The notes below the pieces were generated by a model that was not told the origin of the DNA, searched no databases, and saw nothing but the letters and a program-made list of their open reading frames with translations. The translations under genes and the position numbers were made by a program. A stretch of 7,702 nt of DNA from positions 1 through 7,702 of the forward strand of contig JAUXQA010000128.1 in NCBI GenBank assembly GCA_030683195.1, given 5' to 3'. Origin of the DNA: Rhodoferax sp. GTDB taxonomy: Bacteria > Pseudomonadota > Gammaproteobacteria > Burkholderiales > Burkholderiaceae_C. Numbering within the stretch: position 1 is the first letter of the stretch; the number at the start of each line of letters is the position of its first letter. Of this stretch, positions 5,458-7,702 are shown in pieces.

Positions 5458-7169
5458 ACGATATTCGTCGCACCATTTTGTGGGTGATTTTTGGTTTTTC
5501 GATTGTTCTGTTGTGGGATCAATGGCAGGTCTACAACGGCCGAAAAGCCACCTTTTTTCCTGGCTCGGTTCAGACGACGCCAGTTACTGCTCCGCCTGCG
5601 GCATCATCATCAAGCGTGCCAACGGGTGTGCCTGCTTCTGGTAACTCGTCTGCAGGCGTCGCCCAGGTTCCGGGCTCTCCTCTACCTCTTTCTTCTAGCG
5701 CGCCTGTTGTGCAGCGCGAGAAGGTCACGATTCAGACCGATGTACTCAAGCTGACATTGGACTCCGAGGGCGGGTCTGTGGTGAAAGCCGAGTTCACCAA
5801 GCATCTGGATATGTTTGACAAAGCCAAGAACTTCGTGCTTCTTGACGACAACAAGGATCGCGTCTATCTGGCGCAAACTGGTTTGATCGCAGGAGAAGCC
5901 GGCGGCATCTTTCCGACACACAAAACGGTGATGACGATCTTGCCAGGCGAGCGCTCGCTCAAAGACGGTGAAAACGAACTTGTTATTCGCTTCGAGTCAC
6001 CCGAAGTTGGCGGCTTGAAGCTGCTGAAGACGTTTACTTTGAAGCGCGGCTCCTATGCCATCGCTGTCAAGCATGAGGTGATGAATGTGGGCGCGTCGGC
6101 TACATCTGCTCAACTGTATCTGCAGTTGGTGCGTGACGGTAACAAGCCACCAGGCGAGTCTTCGTTCTACTTTACCTTTACGGGCCCTGCGATTTATACC
6201 GAGGCCAAAAAATATCAAAAAGTTGAATTCAGCGATATTGAAAAAGGCAAAGTGGATATTGAAAAGGCGGCGACCAACGGCTATGTCGCCATGGTGCAGC
6301 ACTATTTTGCGAGCGCCTGGATTTTGGGAGATGGCATTAATCGCGACCTCTTTATGCGCAAGGTTGACACTAATCTGTATGCGACGGGCATGATTACCCC
6401 CTTGGGGTCAATCGCACCAGGAAGCTCCAAAACGGTTGATGCAAAGTTTTTTACAGGCCCACAAGAAGAGAAGGTTCTTGAGGCTTTGGCCCCGGGCCTG
6501 GAGTTGGTTAAAGATTACGGATGGTTGACCATTTTGGCCAAGCCGTTGTACTGGCTTCTCGACAAGCTGCATAGCTTCATCAACAACTGGGGCTGGTCGA
6601 TTGTGGCTCTGGTGGTTCTGTTGAAGGCGGCCTTTTATTGGCTCAATGCCAAGGCCTACGCCAGCATGGCGAAGATGAAGGCAGTTAATCCAAAGATCAC
6701 TGAAATGCGCGAGCGTTTGAAAGACAACCCGCAGCAAATGCAGCAGGAGATGATGCGCATTTATCGTGAGGAAAAAGTCAACCCAATGGGTGGCTGCTTC
6801 CCCATCATGATTCAGATCCCTGTATTCATTGCCCTCTATTGGGTCTTGCTGTCCAGCGTTGAAATGCGAAATGCACCTTGGGTTTTGTGGATTCATGATT
6901 TGTCCTCGCCTGATCCTTTTTACATCTTGCCGCTCATCATGACTTTGACCACTGTGTTGCAGACTGCTCTGAACCCGGTGCCGCCTGATCCGATGCAAGC
7001 CAAATTGATGTGGTTCATGCCGTTGGCCTTCAGTGTGATGTTCTTCTTCTTCCCTGCCGGTTTGGTGTTGTACTGGATCACAAACAACATTCTTTCAATT
7101 GCGCAGCAGTGGGTTATCAACACTCGGATGGGTGTGCCACCACAGTTCAATTTGCCTAAGTTCAAATAG
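5454..7169 (+). CDS. yidC: Inner membrane protein insertase YidC
   Basis: Oxa1/YidC/Alb3-family insertase and chaperone, acting alone or with SecYEG. The 571 residues match the long Gram-negative type. In order: an N-terminal membrane segment (about 7-21), a Ser/Pro/Ala-rich linker (about 37-88), the periplasmic P1 beta domain (about 90-345), a membrane segment near 381-398, the cytoplasmic C1 loop with MAKMKAVNPKITEMRERL (405-422), GGCFPIMIQIPVFIALYW (446-463), and further membrane segments near 488-505, 518-533 and 535-552. The membrane groove residue that is Arg366 in E. coli aligns with Lys391 here, keeping the positive charge. The start overlaps the yidD stop (ATGA). The C-terminus (ending LPKFK) lacks the long basic tail of E. 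coli YidC. It is followed by a strong hairpin and then mnmE. Confidence 0.98.
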   Translation: MNDIRRTILWVIFGFSIVLLWDQWQVYNGRKATFFPGSVQTTPVTAPPAASSSSVPTGVPASGNSSAGVAQVPGSPLPLSSSAPVVQREKVTIQTDVLKLTLDSEGGSVVKAEFTKHLDMFDKAKNFVLLDDNKDRVYLAQTGLIAGEAGGIFPTHKTVMTILPGERSLKDGENELVIRFESPEVGGLKLLKTFTLKRGSYAIAVKHEVMNVGASATSAQLYLQLVRDGNKPPGESSFYFTFTGPAIYTEAKKYQKVEFSDIEKGKVDIEKAATNGYVAMVQHYFASAWILGDGINRDLFMRKVDTNLYATGMITPLGSIAPGSSKTVDAKFFTGPQEEKVLEALAPGLELVKDYGWLTILAKPLYWLLDKLHSFINNWGWSIVALVVLLKAAFYWLNAKAYASMAKMKAVNPKITEMRERLKDNPQQMQQEMMRIYREEKVNPMGGCFPIMIQIPVFIALYWVLLSSVEMRNAPWVLWIHDLSSPDPFYILPLIMTLTTVLQTALNPVPPDPMQAKLMWFMPLAFSVMFFFFPAGLVLYWITNNILSIAQQWVINTRMGVPPQFNLPKFK

Positions 7170-7173
7170 AGAA

Positions 7174-7217
7174 AATGTTGCGATCCAGCTCACCTTGTGA
7201 GCGGGATCGCTGACATT
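7174..7217 (+). other. Strong hairpin between yidC and mnmE
   Basis: GCGATCCAGCTCAC (7180-7193) and GTGAGCGGGATCGC (7197-7210) pair over 14 positions with one mismatch around a CTT loop. AATGT (7174-7178) and ACATT (7213-7217) extend the stem after a small internal loop. It begins five bases after the yidC stop. Downstream sequence is only mildly T-rich (CATTCTTAG), so termination is uncertain; protection of the yidC transcript end or partial attenuation before mnmE is possible. Confidence 0.6.
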
Positions 7218-7224
7218 CTTAGTG

Positions 7225-7702
7225 ATGTTGCCACGCCACCAGGATCCTATTGTTGCTGTTGCTACGGCGCCAGGTCGAGGTGCCGTAGGCATTGTCAGGG
7301 TTAGCGGAAAGAATCTAGATGCCTTGGTCCTGGCACTTTGCGGACGCAAACTCAAGCCGCGAGAAGCCACCTACACGCCATTTCTCGATCAAGCGGGGGT
7401 AGCCATTGATATGGGTTTGGCGATTTACTTCGCGGCCCCTCATTCTTTTACTGGCGAAGATATTCTGGAATTGCAGGCACACGGGGGACCGGTGGTCTTG
7501 CAGCTTCTACTTGCTCGGTGCCTGGAGGCTGGTGCAGAAATCGACCCATCCTGCCAACTTCCCTGTCTGACTGGGCTCAGGGTGGCATTGCCTGGTGAGT
7601 TTTCGGAGCGTGCATTCCTCAATGACAAAATGGATCTGGCGCAGGCTGAGGCGGTGGCCGACGAGATTGCGCGGCTGTTGATTGCCGGCGTGACCGTGCG
7701 CG
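7225..7702 (+). CDS. mnmE: tRNA uridine-5-carboxymethylaminomethyl modification GTPase MnmE, 5' part
   Basis: GTPase that, with MnmG, modifies the wobble uridine of certain tRNAs. The frame opens at ATG 7225 and reaches the window edge after 159 codons; full proteins have about 450-470 residues. The N-terminal tetrahydrofolate-binding domain is clear: DPIVAVATAPGRGAVGIVRVSG (7-28), SFTGEDILELQAHGGPVV (74-91) and PGEFSERAFLNDKMDLAQAEAVAD (123-146). From residue 147 (base 7663) the family's expected LIDA-[ST]-type continuation is missing and the text reads EIARLLIAGVTVR. The frame stays open, but these last 40 bases may not be mnmE. No clear ribosome binding site precedes the ATG. The gene follows yidC by 55 bases, which hold a strong hairpin. 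The G domain lies outside the window. Confidence 0.93.
   Translation, partial: MLPRHQDPIVAVATAPGRGAVGIVRVSGKNLDALVLALCGRKLKPREATYTPFLDQAGVAIDMGLAIYFAAPHSFTGEDILELQAHGGPVVLQLLLARCLEAGAEIDPSCQLPCLTGLRVALPGEFSERAFLNDKMDLAQAEAVADEIARLLIAGVTVR

Noticed and set aside
6408..6998. Minus-strand open frame of 196 codons inside yidC
   Set aside because: It is a shadow of the highly conserved yidC membrane region with no independent support.

Overview
This window is a chromosomal replication-origin neighbourhood from a betaproteobacterium, most likely Burkholderiales family Comamonadaceae and close to Rhodoferax or a relative. The assignment rests on recalled protein similarity: the GyrB, DnaA, YidC and MnmE wording, the 44-residue L34 protein and the rpmH-rnpA-yidD-yidC-mnmE gene order. 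Nothing could be searched here.

Layout: two gene sets point away from a short central gap. On the minus strand, reading leftwards from the gap, are dnaA (4288-2876), dnaN (2777-1671) and the 5' two thirds of gyrB (1578 to the window edge). On the plus strand, reading rightwards, are rpmH (4556-4690), rnpA (4730-5191), yidD (5188-5457), yidC (5454-7169) and the 5' third of mnmE (7225 to the edge). The long open frames opposite gyrB, dnaN and dnaA are antisense shadows and are not annotated.

Central gap (4289-4555): this holds the candidate oriC. It has one perfect DnaA box (TTATCCACA, 4354-4362), one single-mismatch box on the other strand (4305-4313) and a weaker third site. It also has a good sigma70-type promoter for dnaA whose -35 hexamer lies on the perfect DnaA box, which suggests autoregulation. 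A second good sigma70-type promoter faces rpmH, and a large imperfect hairpin lies in the rpmH leader. All genes would be transcribed in the direction of fork movement if replication starts here.

How the genes work together: DnaA opens the origin, DnaN is the polymerase clamp and GyrB the ATPase subunit of gyrase. On the other side, L34 belongs to the large ribosomal subunit and RnpA is the protein of RNase P. YidD and YidC handle membrane protein insertion, and MnmE modifies tRNA wobble uridines. rnpA, yidD and yidC are chained by two ATGA stop/start overlaps.

The region is ordinary core genome, and I see no mobile element, CRISPR array or unknown gene system. The points worth a second look are small: four intergenic hairpins or inverted repeats, the DnaA box on the dnaA promoter, a non-ATG rnpA start, and the last 40 bases of the window, where mnmE stops resembling its family. 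That last point may be an assembly chimera or an insertion.
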